Shown: in pieces, positions 1 to 7,949 of the stretch | How positions within the stretch are numbered: position 1 is the first letter of the stretch | Layout: every line of letters starts with the position of its first letter | Made by a program: the position numbers and the translations under genes | Notes under the pieces: generated by a model | Told to the model about the DNA's origin: nothing | Database searches by the model: none | What the model saw: the letters and a program-made list of their open reading frames with translations, nothing else | From: a bacterium | Lineage (GTDB): Bacteria; Patescibacteriota; Saccharimonadia; Saccharimonadales; JACDBH01 | NCBI GenBank assembly: GCA_029557395.1 | Contig: JAKQIK010000037.1 | Span: forward strand, 1 to 18,774 | Reading direction: 5' to 3' | DNA: 18,774 bases

Positions 1-1094
1 CACCAGGCGTCAGTAGCAAAGAAGTAGCCGTCTACAATAGCGCTAACTCAGCCAAAGTAATAATAGAGAACATGGTCAATGCACCATATAAAGCAGCCAT
101 GTTTGCTAGCACGAAAGTTTTTGAACCATACTTTGGCCTAAGATTTGTTGGCGCAATTATTGGAGCTATCATAGTAATATTGTTCTTTTTACTAATTAGA
201 TACCTCTATGGCAATATCATTGGCCTGGCCACAACTGCCATGTTTGCTACCTCTAGCTTATTTCTTGGCATGTCTAGAACAGCAACCCCCAACATTATGT
301 TACTCTCTGTTTTAGCCATTACATCTATCGGCTTTTATATAAGGTTTGGGAAAAAACCAGAAAAAGCCTGGATTATTGGAGCTTTCATAATAGGATTATC
401 TCTGTACGTGCCAGGCGTGATATTATACATCATCCCAGCGATAATATGGCAGTTCAAACATATCAAAACCAGCCTAGAAAAACTCAGCACAATGATGATT
501 GTCGTGGTATCACTAATATTCGGTATTCTGGTCACACCACTCTTATTTAGTATCGTACAAAATCCATCTATAGTACTCGGCTATATTGGGATCAACACAC
601 CCCTAGAGCCAATCCTTACTATGGCTAAATACGCTGGCGTTTCGATGGTTAGTATGTTCGTCAGATCACCTATGGATCATGCCTACTGGCTGGGTAGACA
701 ACCCATCTTAGATATATTCGCAACAGCCATGTTTATCTGCGGGGCTTATAGTTATATAAAAAAATATCGACTTCACCGTCTCTGGTTAGTGCTCGGTGTC
801 GCCATACTAAGTATTATATGGATTGGCATCACAACTAATCGATACTCGATAATAATATTGTTGCCATTTGTTTATATTGTCATTGGTGGTGGACTAAGAA
901 TGATGACTGATAGGTGGTTTGAAATATTTCCAAAAAACCCTATTGCCAAATATATTGGGGTAAGTTTACTAACTTCAGCTATTGCAGTATCTATCAACTT
1001 TCAATTACAAAGATACTTCATTGCATGGCCACATCATCAACCTACTATCGATGCCTTTTCAGAACAATTACCGACAACATCCAAGAGTAAATAA
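1..1094 (+). CDS. Polytopic membrane glycosyltransferase, GT39/ArnT-like, 5'-truncated by the window
   Basis: The reading frame is open from base 3 to the stop at 1092-1094. The first visible methionine (base 72) is internal, so the true start lies upstream of the window. About 363 residues are seen. The first ones (PGVSSKEVAVYNSA) and the block around MFATSSLFLGMSRTATPN resemble the GT-C fold family GT39 (dolichyl-phosphate mannosyltransferase/ArnT type), in which a conserved stretch of the form 'A..SP..L..SR.A' follows the first helices. At least eight hydrophobic segments follow. The catalytic acidic residue of the first extracytoplasmic loop would be upstream and cannot be checked. By family, such proteins move a sugar from a polyprenyl-phosphate carrier to lipid or protein on the outer face of the membrane. 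The gene is followed after 71 nt by ybaB, which has its own promoter-like motif. The alternative is an uncharacterised GT-C family protein. Confidence 0.7.
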   Translation, partial: PGVSSKEVAVYNSANSAKVIIENMVNAPYKAAMFASTKVFEPYFGLRFVGAIIGAIIVILFFLLIRYLYGNIIGLATTAMFATSSLFLGMSRTATPNIMLLSVLAITSIGFYIRFGKKPEKAWIIGAFIIGLSLYVPGVILYIIPAIIWQFKHIKTSLEKLSTMMIVVVSLIFGILVTPLLFSIVQNPSIVLGYIGINTPLEPILTMAKYAGVSMVSMFVRSPMDHAYWLGRQPILDIFATAMFICGAYSYIKKYRLHRLWLVLGVAILSIIWIGITTNRYSIIILLPFVYIVIGGGLRMMTDRWFEIFPKNPIAKYIGVSLLTSAIAVSINFQLQRYFIAWPHHQPTIDAFSEQLPTTSKSK

Positions 1095-1112
1095 GGATAT
1101 ATTGTTATATTC

Positions 1113-1121
1113 TGATATAAT
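1113..1121 (+). promoter_or_regulatory. Extended -10 promoter element upstream of ybaB
   Basis: TGATATAAT has a TGn extension plus a perfect TATAAT, placed 44 nt before the ybaB start codon. No good -35 hexamer lies 16-18 nt upstream, which is typical for extended -10 promoters. It would drive ybaB-recR and possibly the genes behind them. Confidence 0.55.
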
Positions 1122-1165
1122 ATCAAAATATACGAGAGTTAATACAAAACGAGGAGATATTAAAG

Positions 1166-1459
1166 ATGAGTAAATTTGACCAAGCTAAAATGTTGATGAA
1201 AGTAAAAAAACTTCAGAAGGAGCTTCAAAAAGAAATCATCACCGTCGAAGCAGGGGATGGTGCTGTTCGTGTAGAAATTAACGGTGAACAAAAAATCAAA
1301 AAAATTCATATCGATCCTGAACAAGTAGATCTTGACGACATAGCTGAATTAGAGCGTTGGGTAGAAGATGCAGTCAAAGAAGCAATCAAAGCCAGCCAGA
1401 AACTAGCGGCCGACAAAATGCAACCTATGATGGGTATGCTTGGTGGACTAGGGTTATAA
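1166..1459 (+). CDS. ybaB: YbaB/EbfC family nucleoid-associated protein
   Basis: A 97-residue protein, close to the usual 100-110 for the family. It has the charged coiled-coil N-terminus (MSKFDQAKMLMKVKKLQKELQ), the central VEAGDGAVRVEINGEQKIKKI strand region, the acidic PEQVDLDDIAELE stretch and a Met/Gly-rich tail (MQPMMGMLGGLGL). Family members form dimers that bind DNA and compact the nucleoid. The start is well supported: GAGGAG at 1151-1156 lies nine bases before ATG 1166. recR follows 18 nt downstream, and ybaB-recR adjacency is one of the most conserved bacterial gene pairs, which strengthens both calls. The usual upstream partner dnaX is absent here, replaced by a membrane glycosyltransferase. 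Confidence 0.93.
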   Translation: MSKFDQAKMLMKVKKLQKELQKEIITVEAGDGAVRVEINGEQKIKKIHIDPEQVDLDDIAELERWVEDAVKEAIKASQKLAADKMQPMMGMLGGLGL

Positions 1460-1477
1460 ACTGCTACTGGAATTCTG

Positions 1478-2083
1478 ATGGCTATTCTGCCAAAACCATT
1501 ACAAAGATTGATTGATGATTTATCGGTGCTACCTGGAGTTGGCTCTAGAACAGCTGAGCGTTTCGCTTATTATTTATATCGGACAAATCCTGACAAAGCC
1601 AAAAATCTATCAAACTCATTAAGCACACTGCACGACAGTATTGCTTTATGCCCAAAAACATTTGCACTTATTGAGGCCGGGCAAGAACTTTCCCCACTAT
1701 ATACCGACCCAAGCCGGAACAAACAAATAGTAGCCGTAGTAGCCGAGCCATTTGACATAATTGCGCTAGAGAAAACAGGCCAGTTTAAGGGAACGTATCA
1801 TGTGCTTGGTGGGCTTGTATCGCCTATCGATGGCATAGGCCCCGAGCAGTTGACCATTTCTCAGTTAGTCAAGCGTATAAATGATGATGAAGTAGAAGAA
1901 ATAATTTTGGCCACAAATGCCAGCGTAGAAGGTGAATCTACAGCACTCTATATCCAGAGACAAATAGGTGCTCATAGCGTCAAGATCACGAGACTTGCAC
2001 GTGGTCTGCCTATTGGAGTTGACCTTGAATACGCTGATCAAATCACTCTAGGTCGAGCGTTAGAAGGTCGTCAAGAAATATAA
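1478..2083 (+). CDS. recR: Recombination mediator protein RecR, lacking the Cys4 zinc finger
   Basis: 201 residues, the standard RecR length. Visible parts are an N-terminal helix-hairpin-helix (LPGVGSRTAERFAYYL, residues 18-33), a Toprim domain (AVVAEPFDIIALEKTG, 86-101; YHVLGGLVSPIDGIGPEQL, 107-125; ATNASVEGESTA, 145-156) and the C-terminal GLPIGVDLEYAD...RALEGR signature (176-198). RecR works with RecF and/or RecO to load RecA on SSB-coated single-stranded DNA in gap repair. Canonical RecR carries four zinc-binding cysteines between the HhH and Toprim parts. Here the region 54-82 keeps only C58, with the spacing between domains retained, so zinc is almost certainly not bound. The start ATG 1478 has only a weak upstream purine stretch (TGGAAT), consistent with translation following ybaB. 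Confidence 0.95.
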   Translation: MAILPKPLQRLIDDLSVLPGVGSRTAERFAYYLYRTNPDKAKNLSNSLSTLHDSIALCPKTFALIEAGQELSPLYTDPSRNKQIVAVVAEPFDIIALEKTGQFKGTYHVLGGLVSPIDGIGPEQLTISQLVKRINDDEVEEIILATNASVEGESTALYIQRQIGAHSVKITRLARGLPIGVDLEYADQITLGRALEGRQEI

Positions 2084-2106
2084 TTTGGTAGTACAATAAT
2101 TTTTAT

Positions 2107-3102
2107 ATGGAAGACATAACAGAAATCAAAAATATCATAAGCCAAGCTAACAGGATATTAATAATCCAAGCAGATAACCCAGATGCCGATAGCCTAGCTT
2201 CTGCGTTAGCACTTGAGTCAATACTGCATAGTATGAAAAAAGAACCCCTCTTGTATTGTGGTATTGATATGCCTCAGTACCTTAGGTATTTACCGGGATG
2301 GGATAGGGTAGAAAGCCAGATTCCTAAGCAATTTGATGCATCAATCATTGTCGATACTTCTGCCAAATCTTTACTAGACCAATTGTCACAATCTGGGTCA
2401 GAATCTTGGGTAGCATCAAAACCAGTTATAGTCCTTGACCATCATGCTGACGTACAATGTGATATTGGCTATGCTAATATCATCCTAAATGATTCTAGTA
2501 AAGTCTCTACAGGCGAGCTAATATACGATATCGCCAAACAACTAGACTGGCCAATGCCCATTGAATCACTTGAGTACATCATGACGTCAATATTAGCGGA
2601 CAGCATGGGGCTTACAACCGAAAATACTTCTGCAAATACGTACAAGGTTATGGCTGAGCTTGTTGAGCTTGGTGCTGATAGGCCAAAATTGGAAGAACAA
2701 CGCCGAGCATATAACAAAATGGAAAAGGAAATTTTCCGTTATAAAGGCCGGTTAATTGAACGAACAGAAATTATTGACGACAAGATTGCTCTACTAGTCA
2801 TTCCCCAAGATGAAATTAATACCTACAGCCCTCTATACAATCCAGCACCACTGATACAGCCAGACCACCTGCAAACCCGAGGTGTGCTTATTAGTATTGT
2901 ATTAAAATCGTATGATTCTGGTCGTGTAACTGGTGCTATTAGGTGCAACTATGGTACTCCGATAGCGTCAAAATTGGCTAAAACCCTAGGAGGGGGTGGC
3001 CACGCCTACGCTAGTGGCTTCAAAACTGAAAACCGTAATATTAATGACATAAAGCAATCTGTGATAGAAAAGATTCAGGAACTATTAAATGAAGATATAT
3101 AA
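2107..3102 (+). CDS. DHH/DHHA1 family phosphoesterase (NrnA/RecJ-like)
   Basis: 331 residues. The N-terminal DHH domain shows motif I as ADNPDADSLASA (22-33), motif II as VDTS (82-85), motif III as LDHH (110-113) and motif IV as ADSMG (164-168). The C-terminal DHHA1 domain ends in LGGGGHAYASGF (294-305). Such proteins are Mn-dependent phosphoesterases acting on short oligonucleotides (nanoRNase), 3'-phosphoadenosine phosphate or cyclic dinucleotides; the substrate cannot be decided from sequence. In motif I the usual histidine three residues before the proline is alanine (A22), so one metal ligand seems changed. No Shine-Dalgarno precedes ATG 2107. A TACAAT at 2092-2097 could serve as a close-lying -10. 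The gene overlaps cysS by 14 nt, so translation is probably coupled. Confidence 0.85.
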   Translation: MEDITEIKNIISQANRILIIQADNPDADSLASALALESILHSMKKEPLLYCGIDMPQYLRYLPGWDRVESQIPKQFDASIIVDTSAKSLLDQLSQSGSESWVASKPVIVLDHHADVQCDIGYANIILNDSSKVSTGELIYDIAKQLDWPMPIESLEYIMTSILADSMGLTTENTSANTYKVMAELVELGADRPKLEEQRRAYNKMEKEIFRYKGRLIERTEIIDDKIALLVIPQDEINTYSPLYNPAPLIQPDHLQTRGVLISIVLKSYDSGRVTGAIRCNYGTPIASKLAKTLGGGGHAYASGFKTENRNINDIKQSVIEKIQELLNEDI

Positions 3103-4468
3103 CTCATTAACAAAGCAAATTGAGCAATTTAAACCGATTGCCACCAACAACGTACGGATCTATTCATGTGGACCAACTGTCTATAATAATTTACATATCG
3201 GAAATCTCGCTGCCTTTATTTATGCTGACTTGTTACGGCGAGCAATTGTATCTTGTGGCTATCAGGTTACTGCCGTCATGAATATTACAGATGTTGATGA
3301 CAAGACTATTAGAGATAGTAAAAAAGAATACCCAGAGCATGACCCAATGGAAGCGCTCAAATTATTGACCCATAGATATGAGGAAATCTTTATTGATGAC
3401 CTGTCACGCATAGGCAATGATGAAACATCACTAACATTTATTAGAGCTACTGAAACGATTCAAGAAATGATTCAGATAACCCAAGGATTACTTGATGCAG
3501 GGCTAGCTTACCTTGCAGAAGATGCTATTTATTTTTCTATCAAAAATTATGAACTTGCTGGATATAAATACGGTCAATTACAAGAAATAGACCGTAGTCA
3601 CGAGAGAGCTAGAATTGTAAATGATGAATATGACAAAAATTCTGCTTCTGACTTTGCTCTCTGGAAACATACTACAAAAGACGAACCAAGTTGGGAGGCT
3701 AGCTACAAAATAAATGATGAATCTATCGTGATACCAGGCCGCCCGGGTTGGCATATAGAATGTTCTGCAATGAGTCAAAAGCTACTAGGAATACCGTTTG
3801 ATATTCATACTGGTGGAATAGATTTAAAATTTCCTCATCATGAAAATGAAATTGCCCAAAGTTGTGGGGTTAGTGGAAGCAAAGTTTTTGCAAACTACTT
3901 TGTCCATAATAATCATATTCTGGTTGATGGTAAAAAAATGAGTAAATCATTAAATAACTTTTTCACACTCAGAGATATAGAACAAAAAAACTTCAGTCCC
4001 ATGGCATTTCGACTTTTAGTACTGAGTAGCCATTATCGTAATGAAAGTAATTTTTCTTGGGAAATTCTTGAATCTGCTCAAAGGCGATTAAATCATTGGC
4101 AAGCTGTAGCTGATACACGTTGGCAATATGAAAAATCCAGTCTAAATTGGGATGAAGATATTAGTATTACACTCCAGAATGATCTCAACACTCCGGTGGC
4201 AGTTTCGCAAATAGATAAATATTTTGACTACCTAGAATCTTCAAATATGGCTCCTAGCCAGGTAGACCTTAGAAAAATTAGTGATTTATTAGGGATTGAC
4301 CTGCATCTTCCAGATATAAATGAAGAAACTAAGGGTATCATTAAAAAAAGAGAACTAGCCAGAAAGAACAAAGACTGGACAGAATCTGATAACCTACGTC
4401 AACAGTTAGAACAAATGGGTATAGCTATAAAAGATACTCAAAACGGTCCAGTTTGGTCTAGAATTTAG
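3089..4468 (+). CDS. cysS: Cysteinyl-tRNA synthetase
   Basis: 459 residues, normal for CysRS. The class I signature HIGN is at 36-39, following CGPTVYN with zinc ligand C27. The zinc site continues with C225 in WHIECSAMS and H250/E254 in FPHHENE. The KMSKS loop is at about 282-286 (KKMSKSLNNFF). The C-terminal helical anticodon region ends in RKNKDWTESDNLRQQL, a typical CysRS tail. The enzyme charges tRNA-Cys using ATP in the cytoplasm. The chosen start at 3089 lies inside the end of the DHH gene. AGGA at 3077-3080 is eight bases upstream and supports it. The stop is 13 nt from the convergent end of the next gene, with no clear terminator between them. Confidence 0.97.
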   Translation: MKIYNSLTKQIEQFKPIATNNVRIYSCGPTVYNNLHIGNLAAFIYADLLRRAIVSCGYQVTAVMNITDVDDKTIRDSKKEYPEHDPMEALKLLTHRYEEIFIDDLSRIGNDETSLTFIRATETIQEMIQITQGLLDAGLAYLAEDAIYFSIKNYELAGYKYGQLQEIDRSHERARIVNDEYDKNSASDFALWKHTTKDEPSWEASYKINDESIVIPGRPGWHIECSAMSQKLLGIPFDIHTGGIDLKFPHHENEIAQSCGVSGSKVFANYFVHNNHILVDGKKMSKSLNNFFTLRDIEQKNFSPMAFRLLVLSSHYRNESNFSWEILESAQRRLNHWQAVADTRWQYEKSSLNWDEDISITLQNDLNTPVAVSQIDKYFDYLESSNMAPSQVDLRKISDLLGIDLHLPDINEETKGIIKKRELARKNKDWTESDNLRQQLEQMGIAIKDTQNGPVWSRI

Positions 4469-4481
4469 AACCCTATCAATA

Positions 4482-5630
4482 TTAATGATTTAATTTTTTA
4501 ACTTTCGGTAAATCGGACACCTTGACTACATCTAGCCCAGGAGCTTCACGAACCGTAATCATACCGTTTCTTTGTAGATAATCAAGAACTAAAATTTTTA
4601 GACAGCCAGCAATAGGTATAGCCAATAGACCGCCTAAGATACCACTAAAACTCACGCCGATAACGACAGATACAAACACTAATAGCGGGGACATGTCTGT
4701 CGTGTTTGCTTGAACCTTTGGTTGTATCGCATAATTTTCTATTTGTTGGTACAGAATATAATAACCCAGCACAATGATTGCAGACAGAGGAGATGTAAAT
4801 AACGCCACTATCGTTACGATAATTGCACCAATAGTATGGCCAATCATTGGTATCAATCCACAGATAAAAACAACCACAACTAATGCAAATGGATAGCTAA
4901 CATGCATGATCACTAACACGGGTAAAATCAGGATAGCTGCAATAAAAGCTAATATAACTTGCCCGTTTACATAGCCCTTGATAACCCGATACATACTTCG
5001 GCCAAGGGTTTCTAGATGCGCTTCACGCTCATCAGGTGTCAACCGGCGGATAATATTTATCCAACGAGGCCCTTCTGTAAGCATCATGAACGTAATCACT
5101 AATACTGTAAGCAGTGAAACAATCCCTCCACCTACTCGCCCAACTGTAGTAAGAGCACTGCTAGTGGCCTTTGAGGCTTGTTCTGATGCTTGTTCAGAAA
5201 TTTTATCTACCTGCGACTCCAAATTATATTTATCAACAAATTGACCAAGTGAATTATCATTATTTCTAAGGTCATCTACAATTCCAGGTACTGCTTCGAC
5301 AAAAGATGTTGTCTGCCTAATGAGTGGCGGTATGATGCTAGCTAAAAATAATCCAAGAAAAACCACAACAATCAAAAAAGAAAAAGCAGTAGCTAGAGTT
5401 CTATTTCCTTTGCGTTTGCCAGGTATTTTGCTAGAAATCCAATGAACTGGCGCGTTCAACGCCAATGCCAAGAAAAAAGAAATAAATATTAGGGTCAAAG
5501 CATGTGCCGCCTGACGAATAGCCAGCAACAGCAAAACTGCCGATAAAACTAATAGAATAACCCTTATCACCGTTCGATTCGTAACAGTTACTTCGAGCGC
5601 ATCGGGTGAATTTTTCTTAAGTAGTGGCAT
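4482..5630 (-). CDS. AI-2E/PerM family permease
   Basis: 382 residues with the layout of family PF01594. There are two N-terminal helices (about 20-60), a third at 79-103, a soluble amphipathic linker (about 105-160, SFVEAVPGIVDDLRNN and SEQASEQASKATSSA), then helices from about 164 to 350. The conserved C-terminal block QPKVQANTTDMSPLLVFVSVVIG is present. Some family members export autoinducer-2 (TqsA) and others are Na+/H+ antiporters (UPF0118), so the substrate is open. The start codon is 2 nt after the stop of the upstream glycosyltransferase gene, so it is the last gene of a three-gene unit (7899 to 4482) and probably translated by coupling. The Shine-Dalgarno is weak. Confidence 0.88.
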   Translation of the reverse strand: MPLLKKNSPDALEVTVTNRTVIRVILLVLSAVLLLLAIRQAAHALTLIFISFFLALALNAPVHWISSKIPGKRKGNRTLATAFSFLIVVVFLGLFLASIIPPLIRQTTSFVEAVPGIVDDLRNNDNSLGQFVDKYNLESQVDKISEQASEQASKATSSALTTVGRVGGGIVSLLTVLVITFMMLTEGPRWINIIRRLTPDEREAHLETLGRSMYRVIKGYVNGQVILAFIAAILILPVLVIMHVSYPFALVVVVFICGLIPMIGHTIGAIIVTIVALFTSPLSAIIVLGYYILYQQIENYAIQPKVQANTTDMSPLLVFVSVVIGVSFSGILGGLLAIPIAGCLKILVLDYLQRNGMITVREAPGLDVVKVSDLPKVKKLNH

Positions 5631-5632
5631 AG

Positions 5633-6763
5633 CTAAATTATCTCAGATTGACTTCGTATATCCAACGCTTGCTTATATATCTTAACAATTTTTGGACCAA
5701 TCTCAGAGATATCATACTGTTCTACTGTCTTTTGTTGCCAGGTACTCATACGATCCCGAAGCTTGCTATCATTGATAAATAACTCTAGTTGTTCAACAAA
5801 CGCTTGCTGGTCGGTTGGGTCAAATAATAAATATGGCTGTGCACTTAGAACACTTGAATAACCTGGATTACTACCACCAATTACTACCTTAGAACCAGCC
5901 GCCATGGCTTCTATAAGTACAATCCCAAAACTTTCACCACCAGTAGAAGGAAACACTGCAATATCAGCAGAAGCTAAATAATTTGGTTTGTCTTTTTCGG
6001 CTACGTAACCTAAAAATCTTACATCTCGATCGACTCTAACACTATGATTAGCTTTTTGTTTCAATGGACCCTTGCCACATATTATTAATCTAGTCTTTTT
6101 AGCCGCGTCATCAGAAATATGATTATATGCATCAATAAGTTCTAATAGACCCTTGCGTTTGACCAGTCTGCCTAGAAAAATAATGTTAAGCTTATGAGCA
6201 TTAAGCTCAGGAACCCTTTTACCAGCACGAAAAACACTGATATCGATAGGATTAGGTAGGTATTCAGCATTTATTCCATAAGCTCGCCGTGCAAAATGTA
6301 CTGCCGGCTCACTTACTGCCACAATTTTATCGAATCTCTTTAAACTTTTTCCCAATATCAACCTTAGAGCCCTGTTTGAATAACCGTGCAGTGCAGAAGC
6401 CGGTAGAATATGAAAAGTACCTACAACAGCCGTTGACTCTGGTACAAGGTTAATTATCTGCTTGGCCAAGAACGGACTATATGGGAGCTGTACATGTATA
6501 ACATCAAATTTATGCTCAGAAAGTAAAGATTTGATTTTACGCTTTGATGAAGGCAGGGGAGTTCGGACATTATTCTTGTTATAATGAAGGTTTACGAAAC
6601 GACCCAAGCTATGCACGTTCTCAATATCTGTACGTGTTGTATCAGCGACCAAATAGTGCACCTCATGTCCTTGCTCGGTCAACCATTTTCCAACTGTCAA
6701 AACATGTTGCTGAACACCGTCGGTTTTGTCCAAGGTATCGTCTAATACAAATCCTATTTTCAT
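5633..6763 (-). CDS. GT4 family glycosyltransferase (second of pair)
   Basis: 376 residues with the GT-B fold. The N-terminal domain starts MKIGFVLDDTLDKTDGVQQHV (glycine-rich acceptor loop at 10-20) and carries GTFH at 115-118. The C-terminal GT4 domain shows IIFLGRLVKRKG (194-205) for the donor phosphate and the EX7E motif as E277...E285 (GGESFGIVLIEA). This family transfers sugars from nucleotide-sugar or polyprenyl donors with retention. Closest recalled patterns are PimA/PimB-like lipid mannosyltransferases. The gene starts 2 nt after the stop of the first GT4 gene, with AAAGGA overlapping that gene's end as ribosome binding site. Two adjacent GT4 enzymes suggest successive sugar additions to one lipid or glycan. 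Confidence 0.88.
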   Translation of the reverse strand: MKIGFVLDDTLDKTDGVQQHVLTVGKWLTEQGHEVHYLVADTTRTDIENVHSLGRFVNLHYNKNNVRTPLPSSKRKIKSLLSEHKFDVIHVQLPYSPFLAKQIINLVPESTAVVGTFHILPASALHGYSNRALRLILGKSLKRFDKIVAVSEPAVHFARRAYGINAEYLPNPIDISVFRAGKRVPELNAHKLNIIFLGRLVKRKGLLELIDAYNHISDDAAKKTRLIICGKGPLKQKANHSVRVDRDVRFLGYVAEKDKPNYLASADIAVFPSTGGESFGIVLIEAMAAGSKVVIGGSNPGYSSVLSAQPYLLFDPTDQQAFVEQLELFINDSKLRDRMSTWQQKTVEQYDISEIGPKIVKIYKQALDIRSQSEII

Positions 6764-6765
6764 GA

Positions 6766-7899
6766 TTAATCCTTTGACTTTCTTGTACTTTTTGTAACTA
6801 CGTTCTTATAAATAGCTTCATATTGATCAATTACTATATTACTGTCGAATTGTTCTACATACGTGTCGGCCCACTCCATCCAAACCTTCCTGATAGCTTT
6901 GTCGTAAAGCAAAATTTCTAGTCGTCGGCTAAATTCACTACTGTCTTTTGGATTAACAAGCGACAACAGCCCCGTTCCTTTCATGACACAAGCATAACCG
7001 GCATTGTCACCAGCGACCACAGGCGTGCCAGACGCCATCGCTTCAAGTAAAACGACGCCAAAACTCTCGCCATAAATAGCTGGCGAGCAGTAAACAGTAG
7101 CCTGCTTCATAAGACGTATTTTTTCGTCCTCACTTACTGCACCCATAAACTCAACCCGAGGTATGTCGTTATCATTTACATAATTTTGAAGTCGCATACG
7201 TTCTGAACCATCTCCAGCAATCAATAATTTAACCCTATCATCTCTCTGGGCCAGCCCCCAAAAAGCCTTGATAAGATACTTAACACCTTTTCGTTTTTCA
7301 AGTCTGCCTAAATATAAAATGGTACTAACATCACGTTTAACTCTTGGCGGTTTCTTGTACTGCTGTATATCGATGTAGTTTGGCACAATTGTAATATCCT
7401 GACCCGACCATTCACTAACAAATTTTGCCGCACTATCCGAGACAGCCGTCATAGCAGCAATCTTGCGAAATAATGACCGCGAGAAAGGAATTCTAAACAT
7501 TTCGACGGTTTTTCCGATTGCATTATCAGGAACAGTAGCATGGAAGGTTGCGACAATTGGGCAGTTGGCGTGCGTAGCGACTTGCGCTCCAATAACTGGC
7601 ACTTCAGGTTCATGAACGTTAATAATATCAAAATGCTCCTTTGTGAGCATTTCTTCTAATTCATTTGTGTCAAAATTTGCACCAATCTCTAATGTCGTAC
7701 TAAGTGGCGTATTCCACTTTGTCGATCGACCAATAAAAATTGTTCTCGGCGGTGCATCACCTTTGTAACCAGCAGGGCGTGGGGTAATAATCTTGACATC
7801 ATGACTTCTGCTGGTCAATTCTTCGTCAAGAAGTTTTACGAGTTTTTGGACGGCACCATGTCGAAAAAAATCATACGGACAGACTAAGCCGATTTTCAT
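6766..7899 (-). CDS. GT4 family glycosyltransferase, PimA-like (first of pair)
   Basis: 377 residues, GT-B fold. The start MKIGLVCPYDFFRHGAVQKLV matches the PimA-type pattern (VCPY...GGVQ). It is followed by FDIINVHEPEVP (90-101), IVATFHAT (115-122), the donor-binding ILYLGRLEKRKG (194-205) and EX7E as E278...E286 (YGESFGVVLLEA). PimA adds mannose from GDP-mannose to phosphatidylinositol on the inner face of the membrane; here the acceptor and sugar are unproven. The gene heads a unit with the second GT4 and the AI-2E-type permease (2-nt gaps). It has no Shine-Dalgarno. An extended -10 element ends 7 nt before ATG, so the transcript is probably leaderless. Confidence 0.88.
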   Translation of the reverse strand: MKIGLVCPYDFFRHGAVQKLVKLLDEELTSRSHDVKIITPRPAGYKGDAPPRTIFIGRSTKWNTPLSTTLEIGANFDTNELEEMLTKEHFDIINVHEPEVPVIGAQVATHANCPIVATFHATVPDNAIGKTVEMFRIPFSRSLFRKIAAMTAVSDSAAKFVSEWSGQDITIVPNYIDIQQYKKPPRVKRDVSTILYLGRLEKRKGVKYLIKAFWGLAQRDDRVKLLIAGDGSERMRLQNYVNDNDIPRVEFMGAVSEDEKIRLMKQATVYCSPAIYGESFGVVLLEAMASGTPVVAGDNAGYACVMKGTGLLSLVNPKDSSEFSRRLEILLYDKAIRKVWMEWADTYVEQFDSNIVIDQYEAIYKNVVTKSTRKSKD

Positions 7900-7906
7900 A
7901 TTTATT

Positions 7907-7915
7907 ATTCTATCA
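7907..7915 (-). promoter_or_regulatory. Extended -10 element for leaderless GT4 transcript
   Basis: On the minus strand the sequence reads TGATAGAAT, followed by seven bases and then the ATG at 7899. A transcript beginning about seven bases after the -10 would start at or next to the start codon, and no ribosome binding site is present in those seven bases. Confidence 0.45.
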
Positions 7916-7949
7916 CAAAATCACATATCCTAAAAAACAAGACTATTAG

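Noticed and set aside
4469..4500. ATTAA/TTAAT hairpin followed by T residues between cysS and the convergent permease gene
   Set aside because: Only five A-T pairs and located within coding sequence of the permease gene; too weak to call a terminator.
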